Assembly: GCA_022705365.1 (NCBI GenBank)
Contig: JAKJEP010000057.1
Location: 1 to 13,315 of the forward strand
Direction of reading: 5' to 3'
DNA: 13,315 nt
Source of the DNA: Planctomycetota bacterium
GTDB taxonomy: Bacteria > Planctomycetota > Phycisphaerae > Sedimentisphaerales > SM23-30
Shown here: piece by piece, positions 6,926-13,315 of the stretch
How positions within the stretch are numbered: position 1 is the stretch's first letter
Layout of the letters: each line of letters begins with the position of its first letter
Translations under genes and position numbers: made by a program
Notes under the pieces: generated by a model
Told to the model about the DNA's origin: nothing
The model's database searches: none
Seen by the model: the letters and a program-made list of their open reading frames with translations, nothing else

Positions 6926-8548
6926 ATGAACATGGTAGCGGTGAATTTATCCATCGGCGGGATTGACCTTGCAATCATTATTTTTTATCTGGTGGGCATC
7001 GTGGCCTTGGGGTGCTTTGCCGGTTACCACCAACGAAAAGGTGCCCAGGGGAAAGACTACTTCCTGGCGGGGGGCAATTTGAAATGGCCGATGATCGGGC
7101 TGGCGCTGTTCTCCACGAATATCTCCACCATTCATCTGGTCAGCCAGGCGCAGGAAGGGTATATGAATGGGCTGGCCGCGGGTAACTTCGAGTGGATGGC
7201 ACCCTTTACATTAATTGCTTTATCGCTTTTTTTCGCTCCTTTTTACATCCGTTCCAAAGTAGCGACCCTGCCGGATTTTCTGGAACGGCGTTATAACCGG
7301 CAGTGCCGGGATTGGCTAGCCGTACTCTCGATTATTTCGGCCATTTTTATACACATCGGATTTTCGCTTTTTACTGGTGCTGTTGTACTTGAAGGTTTGT
7401 TTGGTTTTAACAGATTCGCAAGCATTATCTCGATTTCTATCCTTACCGGTCTTTATACGATTGTCGGTGGATTGTTGGCGGTGGTTCTCACCGAATCCAT
7501 CCAAACCATCATCCTGCTGATTGGCGCCATATGTATAACCGGAATCGGCTTATATAAAATTGGCGGTTGGGAGGGGATGGCAGCTTATGTAGAACCGGTG
7601 AAACTCACAATGCTCAGATCCTCAGAAGACACGGCCAATTTACCCTGGTACTCTGTTTTCCTGGGTTATCCGGTAATTGGTTTGTGGTATTGGTGTGCGG
7701 ATCAAACCATAGTCCAGCGGGTTCTTGGGGCCAAGGATGAAAATCATGCCCGGGTGGGACCCTTGTTTGCCGGATTCATTAAAATTCTGCCGGTCTTCAT
7801 TTTTGTGATGCCCGGAACTATATGTCTGGCTTTATGTAACAAAGGGCTTATTCCCAAGCTGGATTTGGAAAATTCCAAGGATACCTACTCTCATTTAATC
7901 ACAAATATTTTGCCGATTGGCCTGAAAGGAGTGGTGGCGGCTGCCTTGCTGGCGGCCCTGATGAGCACGGTTTCCGGGGCACTGAATTCCATCGCCACGC
8001 TTTTCAGTTATGATATTTATAAGCGCTGGCGGCCGGAAACTTCTGACAAGAAACTGATATTAATTGGCCGAATCGTCACTTTTATTGCTATGGTCCTTGC
8101 TATTCTTTGGTCTCCACTAATTGATCACTTTAAAACAATCTATCAGGGTTGCAACACATTAATCTGCTATATTGCCCCGCCTATTACGGCAGTTTTTCTC
8201 TGGGGTGTTCTGGTGCCTCGGATTTCTGCAGTGGCGGCTACTGCGACGCTCTACATTGGTTCCTTTTTAGGCCTTGTTGTTTCGCTGCTGGAATGGTTTA
8301 AGGGATATACCGGCTGGCATGTTCATTATATGATGACAGGATTTTATTTGTTTTGCATCTGCTCCCTGCTATTGTTTATTATTTCCTGGCTGAAACCGCA
8401 TCAGCATACCGAGGAAAGTGCAAAGCTCGTTTGGAAGAATCCGCTGGAGTGCATTCAAAGCCCCGGCTGGCGGGGGATCGGGAATTATAAGTTTCTGGCC
8501 GCACTGCTTTTTGTCATTATGGTCAGTTTGTATATAATCTTCCGATAA
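6926..8548 (+). CDS. Sodium:solute symporter (SSS/SLC5 family), probable sugar importer
   Basis: A 540-residue, highly hydrophobic protein with some 13-14 predicted membrane segments. Family landmarks include the first segment (IDLAIIIFYLVGIVALGCFAGY) and DYFLAGGNLKWPMIGLALFSTNIS. Next comes the segment with TLPDFLERRYNRQCRDWLA. The signature LLAALMSTVSGALNSIATLFSYDIYKRW (around residues 342-369, M346, S347, S350) contributes to the sodium site in SLC5 relatives. It resembles the bacterial sodium/glucose-galactose branch, so sodium-driven uptake of a monosaccharide released by the downstream enzymes is the natural role; the substrate is inferred. ATG 6926 has GAGG at 6917-6920; ATG 6932 is possible. 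It heads the operon controlled from 6698-6925. From about 7200 to 8420 the base composition is clearly poorer in GC than its neighbours (several 60-base rows at 33-40 percent). Confidence 0.92.
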   Translation: MNMVAVNLSIGGIDLAIIIFYLVGIVALGCFAGYHQRKGAQGKDYFLAGGNLKWPMIGLALFSTNISTIHLVSQAQEGYMNGLAAGNFEWMAPFTLIALSLFFAPFYIRSKVATLPDFLERRYNRQCRDWLAVLSIISAIFIHIGFSLFTGAVVLEGLFGFNRFASIISISILTGLYTIVGGLLAVVLTESIQTIILLIGAICITGIGLYKIGGWEGMAAYVEPVKLTMLRSSEDTANLPWYSVFLGYPVIGLWYWCADQTIVQRVLGAKDENHARVGPLFAGFIKILPVFIFVMPGTICLALCNKGLIPKLDLENSKDTYSHLITNILPIGLKGVVAAALLAALMSTVSGALNSIATLFSYDIYKRWRPETSDKKLILIGRIVTFIAMVLAILWSPLIDHFKTIYQGCNTLICYIAPPITAVFLWGVLVPRISAVAATATLYIGSFLGLVVSLLEWFKGYTGWHVHYMMTGFYLFCICSLLLFIISWLKPHQHTEESAKLVWKNPLECIQSPGWRGIGNYKFLAALLFVIMVSLYIIFR

Positions 8549-8602
8549 TCCGGCTAATGCCAGATTCGGCCTTGTGTCCTATTATGGAGAACAGGAATTG
8601 CT

Positions 8603-9727
8603 ATGATGACATCCAAAGAACGGATGATGCGGGCCTTGCATCGGGGAAAGCCGGACCGGCTGCCGGTGAGCGTGCATCAATGGCAGACTTATCATCTGAA
8701 TCAGTTTATGAACGGCATGGATGCACTTTCCGCCTTTCAAGCCACCGGGATGGATGCGGCCATCCAGTATTTCGAGACGATGGGGCAGTTCTGGATTCCG
8801 GAGGCGGAAAAACAGGCGGCCCAGAGTTCGCAGTGGCGTGATGATATTCTGGTGGTCAGCGATGATCCCGCCAACAAGATTCTTCATCATATCATTACCA
8901 CCCCGGAAGGCAGTCTGACCTACAAAACCGGCGGTAATCTGATGACCACCTGGATTACCGAATACCTGGTGAAAAAGCACGAAGATATCGAATTAATCGA
9001 TAAATATATGCCGGTCGGCACGTTGAATAAAGAACATGTGGCGAAGGCCTATGATGAAGTCGGGGATGCCGGGATTTTGCGGGGGTTTGTCTGGGGGGAC
9101 CAGGCCGGCTGCTGGCAACATGCCTGCTGCCTGATGGATGTGAATGACCTGATTATCGAGACGTTTGAAAATCCGGACTGGGTGCACCGCTTCCTGCAGA
9201 TCCTGCTGAAGAAGAAGCTGCGGTTTATCGAGGAATCGCTGCGGGGGGCGAAATTCGATTTGATTGAAACCGGCGGCGGGGCCGGCAGCGATACGCTCAT
9301 TTCGCCCAAGATTCACCGGGAATTTTGTATGCCGTATGACCGGCAGATGCACCGGGCGCTGCACGAGTGCGGCCACCTCACGACGTATCACACCTGCGGG
9401 GGGATGATGCATATCCTAGACCTGATCATGGAAAATGAAACGGATGCCTCGGAGACGCTTTCCCCGCCGGGGACCGGGGGCAATATTTCGGAGCCGGAAA
9501 AGGTCAGAGAAAAATATGGCGGCAAAGTGGCCATGATCGGGGGGATGGATCAGTTCAATGTTCTTTCCACCGGTACCAGGGAACAGATTCAGAAAGAAGT
9601 CCGCCGGCTCTTTGAAGGTTTTGGCCCGGAGGGGGGATATATACTCAGCGCTTCCGATCATTTTTTTGAAACGCCGGTCGAGAATCTTCGTATTTACGCC
9701 GAAGCGGCCAAAGAATGTACGTATTAG
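8603..9727 (+). CDS. Uroporphyrinogen decarboxylase (URO-D) superfamily protein, MtaA-like
   Basis: A 374-residue cytoplasmic protein. It begins with SKERMMRALHRGKPDRLPV, the standard opening of the URO-D/MtaA superfamily. It ends with the barrel segments KVAMIGGMDQFNVLSTGTREQIQ and GYILSASDHFFETPVENLRIY. The motif YHTCGG carries His263-x-Cys265, the first two ligands of the HxC-x(n)-C zinc site of MtaA/CmuA-type methyltransferases. The third ligand position, usually a Cys in the segment after GGYILS, is Asp352-His353 here; the only later Cys is C372. No heme genes are nearby, so heme synthesis is unlikely. Related proteins are common in PVC-group carbohydrate loci with no assigned reaction; methyl transfer is one possibility. 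ATG 8603 has AGGA 6 bases upstream (8593-8596). It follows the symporter by 54 bases, so co-transcription is likely. Confidence 0.88.
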   Translation: MMTSKERMMRALHRGKPDRLPVSVHQWQTYHLNQFMNGMDALSAFQATGMDAAIQYFETMGQFWIPEAEKQAAQSSQWRDDILVVSDDPANKILHHIITTPEGSLTYKTGGNLMTTWITEYLVKKHEDIELIDKYMPVGTLNKEHVAKAYDEVGDAGILRGFVWGDQAGCWQHACCLMDVNDLIIETFENPDWVHRFLQILLKKKLRFIEESLRGAKFDLIETGGGAGSDTLISPKIHREFCMPYDRQMHRALHECGHLTTYHTCGGMMHILDLIMENETDASETLSPPGTGGNISEPEKVREKYGGKVAMIGGMDQFNVLSTGTREQIQKEVRRLFEGFGPEGGYILSASDHFFETPVENLRIYAEAAKECTY

Positions 9728-9787
9728 CCGAATTTCTTTTCGTTAAAGATTTCTGCTATTGGAAAAAAGTAACAATCAGGAAAATCT

Positions 9788-9792
9788 GGAGG
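9788..9792 (+). promoter_or_regulatory. Ribosome binding site deciding the lipoprotein start
   Basis: GGAGG lies 6 bases before ATG 9799. The same frame is open back to an ATG at 9715 inside the previous gene, but only the start at 9799 has this site and gives a clean lipoprotein signal peptide. Confidence 0.8.
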
Positions 9793-9798
9793 TACCAC

Positions 9799-11154
9799 AT
9801 GGTATATCGCAACCCACAATGGAGATTTGTTGTTTCAGCCAGTTTGGCAATCGTGGCTGTAGTCATTCTGTCATCCTGTCAGTCACATGGCGTGAAAACC
9901 CATTCATCCGGATATGGGTTCGATCCGGGCAGCCCGTCCTATGCCGGGCATAAAGGGATAACCCTGTATGTTTCCAAGCTGGGGGATGACTCCGATGGCA
10001 GCAGTTGGGGCAAGGCATTCACGACGATTCAGAAGGCGCTGCTGGCCATACCCAGCGATCAAGGCGGCCATCGGGTCATCCTGCGTCCGGGTACGTATGA
10101 AGAGGCGAATCTCTATCCGACGTTCCGGGGCGCGGCCGGGTCGTACAATGAACTGGTGGGCGATATCGATGGCCGATACGGCTCGGGGACCACGGGGCGG
10201 GTGATCATCGATTGCGGGGCCACGGCGGAAGTGCTGCGTTACGGGGAAGGCGGGGATTACCATTATAAAATCGTGGAAGGCGATCCTTCCAAAGAATGGG
10301 GGCTGAAGTGCGTGGACTGGTACGGCCCGTGGAGATGTGATCCGAGTTTTTCCGGTTCGATCTGGGACCGCTGGATCTTTCGGAATCTGTATGTGACCGG
10401 GTGCGAAGGCGGGCTGGGCGTGGATATTACTTCGGATCAGGGGGTTGAGTTTTCCATTCTGGTCGAGAACTGCGTTGGCATCGGGCGTTTTGCCGGGGCG
10501 GCGGTTATGGCCCATACCCCCCGGGCGGGTGAGCCGGTCCTGTTCAAGGACAGCTATTTTGTGAATCTGGACTGGTGGGGAGATGCTGGGGCGGCGTATG
10601 TTCGCGGCGAGAGCACGGCCATGCCCGATATCCCCCACGCCACCTTTGAGAACTGCACGCTGGTTAGTCCCGACAACGCCCTGCAGGCGGGCTGGCCGGG
10701 CGTGGATGATTTGTACACCCGGGTCAAATTCAAGAACTGCCGCCTGATCGTGCTCAATTTCTCCCAGCCGCGCGGCACCCCCTCGTCCGGGATCATCTGC
10801 TGCGGCTGCAAGGACGGCAAGCAGTTACATGTTGACTTCGAGGATTGTACCCTGATGGGCTATAAGGTTTTCGGAGTCCGGGAGGGGGAGGTGTCCTACA
10901 CCACCAAGGGGAAAGTTTGCGCATACGTCCAGTATGAGCAGGCGGTGCCGGAGGGGATGGAGCGGCTTCGGTACTGGCCGCCGAGACCTTTGACGAGATG
11001 GTTCCCGAACGGTTCCAGAACAAATGAGAGGTATTCCAGTGCATCGATAAAGGAGTCCCATGAATTCCCGAAGTCCGAAGCGATTATCCGGTTTGGTTTG
11101 TCTGCTGGTTTTGTTTTTCGCGTTGGGAAACCGGCTGGCGACGGCCGCTCCTGA
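9799..11154 (+). CDS. Parallel beta-helix lipoprotein, probable frameshift near its 3' end
   Basis: As read, 451 residues. The N-terminus is a lipoprotein signal peptide: basic MVYRNPQWR, a hydrophobic core, then lipobox LSSC with Cys27, so it is likely lipid-anchored outside the cytoplasm. The segment ITLYVSKLGDDSDGSSWGKAFTTIQKALLAIP followed by HRVILRPGTYEEANL is the usual opening of right-handed parallel beta-helix (pectate-lyase-like) proteins. Strand repeats such as ILVENCVGIG, VLFKDSYFVN, ATFENCTLVS and VKFKNCRLIV follow. No catalytic set could be assigned; it may bind or cleave polysaccharide. After WPP (10975-10983) the frame yields a basic, unfamily-like tail overlapping the next gene by 95 bases. 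One extra base there would instead give ETFDEMVPERFQNK and a stop at 11025-11027. A one-base deletion, real or from assembly, is likely. Confidence 0.82.
   Translation: MVYRNPQWRFVVSASLAIVAVVILSSCQSHGVKTHSSGYGFDPGSPSYAGHKGITLYVSKLGDDSDGSSWGKAFTTIQKALLAIPSDQGGHRVILRPGTYEEANLYPTFRGAAGSYNELVGDIDGRYGSGTTGRVIIDCGATAEVLRYGEGGDYHYKIVEGDPSKEWGLKCVDWYGPWRCDPSFSGSIWDRWIFRNLYVTGCEGGLGVDITSDQGVEFSILVENCVGIGRFAGAAVMAHTPRAGEPVLFKDSYFVNLDWWGDAGAAYVRGESTAMPDIPHATFENCTLVSPDNALQAGWPGVDDLYTRVKFKNCRLIVLNFSQPRGTPSSGIICCGCKDGKQLHVDFEDCTLMGYKVFGVREGEVSYTTKGKVCAYVQYEQAVPEGMERLRYWPPRPLTRWFPNGSRTNERYSSASIKESHEFPKSEAIIRFGLSAGFVFRVGKPAGDGRS
10978..11027 (+). other. Probable site of a one-base deletion and the original gene end
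   Basis: Up to 10983 frame 1 reads VPEGMERLRYWPP. From 10983 the next frame reads ETFDEMVPERFQNK and stops with TGA at 11025-11027, 32 bases before the next ATG. Joining the two gives a natural family-like ending, and the next gene's leader and ribosome binding site then fall outside the coding sequence. Confidence 0.6.
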
Positions 11155-13315
11155 GAGTGCGAAAAATGAAAAAGGCATTCAGGCTCAGGAGTTGAAAAAT
11201 CTGAAGTTCGGCATGTTCATCTGCTGGTCGTTCAGTACGTTTTCGGATCAGGAATGGACACCGGGCGTCAAAGATGTGAGTTATTTCAATCCAAGCGGTA
11301 TGGATACGGATCAGTGGTGCCGGGTTGCCAAAGAAGCAGGGATGGGGTATATTCTGTTTTTGACCAAGCATCATGACGGTTTCTGCCTGTGGGATACGAA
11401 AACCACGGACTGGAAGGCCACCAAAAGCCCGCTGGGGCAGGATGTGCTGGCGGCGGTGAAAAAGTCCTGCGATCAGTACGGCCTGAAACTGGCCCTGTAT
11501 TTTTCGGAAGGCGACTGGACCTGGCCGGGTGCGGAAACGCCTGCTACAGGAAGCGACAAGTTTGTGGGTGGAAAAAACGCGGAATTAAAGAAGGCCCAGC
11601 TAAAGGAACTGCTCACCCAATATGGCCCGATTGCCTATATCTGGTTTGACCATGCCCAGGGGGACGGCGGCCTGGATCATATCGAAACTGCGCAATTTGT
11701 GAAAAGCGTGCAGCCGGACTGTTTTGTGGGATTCAATCACGGGCAGACGGCTGGGGATTTGCGGGCGGGGGAATACGGAAAGCCCGGCCCGCTGGATAAT
11801 CCCGAGGCCGGCGGATTCAATAAAGCGGTGAGTGAGGACTATTTGATTGCGGAGTTTGCCATGCCGATTCTTGGCAATCAGGGGCGATGGTTTTATACGA
11901 ATCCGGGAAACGATGCGGTTTCCCGTTCGGCGGAAGAGATTTTCAGCCTTTATCAGGAAGCGGTAAAATACGGCAATCTTTTCTCGCTCGATATCGGCCC
12001 GGACCGGAGCGGGAAACTCCGGGAAATCGACGTGAAGACCCTGCGGGAAGTGGGCAAGCTCATCCGGGAGGCCACCCCCCTATCGTATTCGGCCGCGGTG
12101 ATTTCGCCCCTGCTCAAGCTGCGGCCGGAGCAGAGTTATACGGGGCCGGACCAGCGGTACATTCATCTGGCGGCGGCACGGGGGGAGGCCGAGAGCAGCC
12201 AGGTGCGGATTACCGCTCAGAAAGACATATCGAATATGGCCGTTACCACATCGGAGCTGACTGGTCCCGGCGGCGCTGTCATCCAGCCGGAGATTTCTCT
12301 GGTTGGATATGTACCAGTCGAAAAACCCACGCCTGGCGGCTTCGGAATACCGGGCCAATACCCGGATCCGCTGCTGCCTTTACAACCGTTTTCCATCAAA
12401 AAAGAGGAGGCAAAATCTCTCTGGGTAACTGCCTGGGTACCTCAAGATGCTCCTTCCGGTGATTATAAAGGAAAGATACAGATTACTGTAGAGGGCGATA
12501 GACCTTCCCATGTCGATGTGGAACTCCAGGTATTCCATGTGAATATCCCGGTTCAGAGTAAGCTTTGCTCCTTATTTTTGATATGGGGACAAGGCGGGAA
12601 AGAAGAATTTTATGGCAAAAAAAGATGGGAGGAGGAGATGAGGGATCCATTTTACGAACAGCTCTTACGGTATCGTTTGAATGCTTCTCCGCCCACTATT
12701 CCCTGGGATACTGTTTTCACAAAACAGCCGGGTGGGAAATGGGATGCTGACTGGAATGAATTTGATCAACAGGTAAAATACTGGATGGGCAAGGGAACGA
12801 CTTTTTTCCGAACCGGTGGAATTATTGGCTGGCCAGGTGTGAATAATCTGGCCGGCAGCGATTCTCCCGAAGACAAGGCTACTCGTGAAGAATGGGCCGG
12901 GAAACTGGCATTGCTGGACCATCATCTGGCGGAAATGAAATGGGAGAAGATGTTTGGCATCTATGCCTTTGATGAGCCGGGGATATCCCCTGATTATCCG
13001 GAAAAGGGCGATACGACCGGCCCGGAAAACGCGGCTAAAATCCGGGAATTCGCCCGTTTTGTACAGAAGCACGCTCCCCATTTGCGGATTCTGATGGTAA
13101 CGTGTGATCCGGCGTATGAAGATGTGAAGCTGGATGTACCGGCTTATATCTGGGTGCCGCATATCAATCATTTTCACCCGGATTTTCAGCAGCGGCGGCA
13201 GGCGATGGGGGAACCAAGCTGGATGTATGTCTGTATCACCACGGTTTATGTGCCGGAATTTCCGGATATCTGGCGGATCGACCGCAGCGGCACCTCGCAC
13301 CGTGCCATCGGCTGG
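11060..13315 (+). CDS. Secreted GH29-like / GH123 (DUF4091) two-domain glycosidase, 3' end cut by window
   Basis: One frame stays open from ATG 11060 to the last base (752 codons). An in-frame TAA at 11048-11050 excludes earlier starts, and AAAGGAG at 11049-11055 precedes the ATG. Residues 1-29 are a signal peptide (cleavage near ATA-A). Residues about 45-335 are a GH29 (alpha-L-fucosidase family) domain: KFGMFICWS, DQEW, TKHHDGF (His104, His105), ALYFSEGDW, IWFD (Asp197 at the nucleophile position) and LDIGPDRSGKL. The usual first-strand HWG is CWS here (Cys55). From about 340 follows GH123: an N-terminal beta domain (YIHLAAARGEAES, PGQYPDPLLPL, LWVTAWVPQDAPSGDYKG) and then the catalytic barrel with FDEP, whose Asp638-Glu639 match the family's catalytic pair (beta-N-acetylgalactosaminidases). 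The end of DUF4091 is missing. Probable role: removing fucose and GalNAc from an external glycan; neither activity is proven. Confidence 0.87.
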   Translation, partial: MNSRSPKRLSGLVCLLVLFFALGNRLATAAPESAKNEKGIQAQELKNLKFGMFICWSFSTFSDQEWTPGVKDVSYFNPSGMDTDQWCRVAKEAGMGYILFLTKHHDGFCLWDTKTTDWKATKSPLGQDVLAAVKKSCDQYGLKLALYFSEGDWTWPGAETPATGSDKFVGGKNAELKKAQLKELLTQYGPIAYIWFDHAQGDGGLDHIETAQFVKSVQPDCFVGFNHGQTAGDLRAGEYGKPGPLDNPEAGGFNKAVSEDYLIAEFAMPILGNQGRWFYTNPGNDAVSRSAEEIFSLYQEAVKYGNLFSLDIGPDRSGKLREIDVKTLREVGKLIREATPLSYSAAVISPLLKLRPEQSYTGPDQRYIHLAAARGEAESSQVRITAQKDISNMAVTTSELTGPGGAVIQPEISLVGYVPVEKPTPGGFGIPGQYPDPLLPLQPFSIKKEEAKSLWVTAWVPQDAPSGDYKGKIQITVEGDRPSHVDVELQVFHVNIPVQSKLCSLFLIWGQGGKEEFYGKKRWEEEMRDPFYEQLLRYRLNASPPTIPWDTVFTKQPGGKWDADWNEFDQQVKYWMGKGTTFFRTGGIIGWPGVNNLAGSDSPEDKATREEWAGKLALLDHHLAEMKWEKMFGIYAFDEPGISPDYPEKGDTTGPENAAKIREFARFVQKHAPHLRILMVTCDPAYEDVKLDVPAYIWVPHINHFHPDFQQRRQAMGEPSWMYVCITTVYVPEFPDIWRIDRSGTSHRAIGW

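Noticed and set aside
8549..8602. Possible terminator between symporter and UroD-like gene
   Set aside because: Only weak CCGGC/GGCC pairing with a long loop and no T run; the short gap fits an operon better.
8603..9727. Annotating the UroD-like gene as heme-pathway hemE
   Set aside because: The HxC metal motif and the sugar-locus context point to the MtaA-like branch, and no heme genes are near.
9715..9798. Earlier ATG for the beta-helix lipoprotein
   Set aside because: It lies inside the UroD-like gene, lacks a ribosome binding site, and would put 28 residues in front of a clean lipoprotein signal peptide.
11887..12462. Plus-strand frame of 191 codons
   Set aside because: It overlaps the GH29/GH123 gene in another frame and translates to Gly/Arg/Pro-rich sequence without motifs.
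12665..13300. Minus-strand open frame of 211 codons near the right edge
   Set aside because: It lies entirely opposite the GH123 domain, whose plus-strand frame carries family motifs; no motif is visible on the minus strand.

Overview
This window looks like chromosomal DNA from a PVC-group bacterium (Planctomycetota, most likely Phycisphaerae-like, or Lentisphaerota/Kiritimatiellota). The evidence is indirect. There is a GldA/GldF/GldG/DUF4340 export operon, a XylR-type regulator (LacI-like sensor plus AraC HTH), an SSS symporter, a UroD-superfamily protein in a sugar locus, a beta-helix lipoprotein and GH29/GH123 enzymes, a combination familiar from those phyla. No rRNA or marker gene is present, so the phylum is inferred.

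Left part (1-4276, + strand): a tightly spaced operon encodes the end of an ABC ATPase (GldA-like), an ABC-2 permease (GldF-like), a large membrane-anchored GldG-type auxiliary protein and a DUF4340 protein. Together they should form an inner-membrane ABC complex of unknown cargo. After a 118-base gap comes a multi-pass acyltransferase of the HGSNAT/DUF5009 type (4395-5510). It is convergent with the next gene, and one perfect hairpin spans both stop codons.

Right part (5525 to the end): a glycan-use locus. A XylR-family regulator reads leftward. Across a 228-base control region, a rightward operon encodes a sodium:solute symporter, a UroD/MtaA-like protein, a beta-helix lipoprotein and a secreted two-domain glycosidase. 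That last gene is open from 11060 to the window end and joins a GH29-like (alpha-L-fucosidase family) domain to a GH123/DUF4091 (beta-N-acetylgalactosaminidase family) domain. The control region holds two TGCGCAA repeats exactly 21 bases apart, next to a candidate -35 box, and a separate palindrome at the regulator's likely transcription start.

Inferred working model: secreted or lipid-anchored proteins bind and trim a fucose- and HexNAc-containing glycan, the symporter imports a released sugar, and the regulator senses that sugar. The UroD-like protein has no assigned step. Oddities are a probable one-base frameshift at the end of the beta-helix gene, a changed substrate-site motif in the GH29 domain, a diverged third metal-ligand position in the UroD-like protein, and local drops in GC inside the symporter gene and the GH123 domain.
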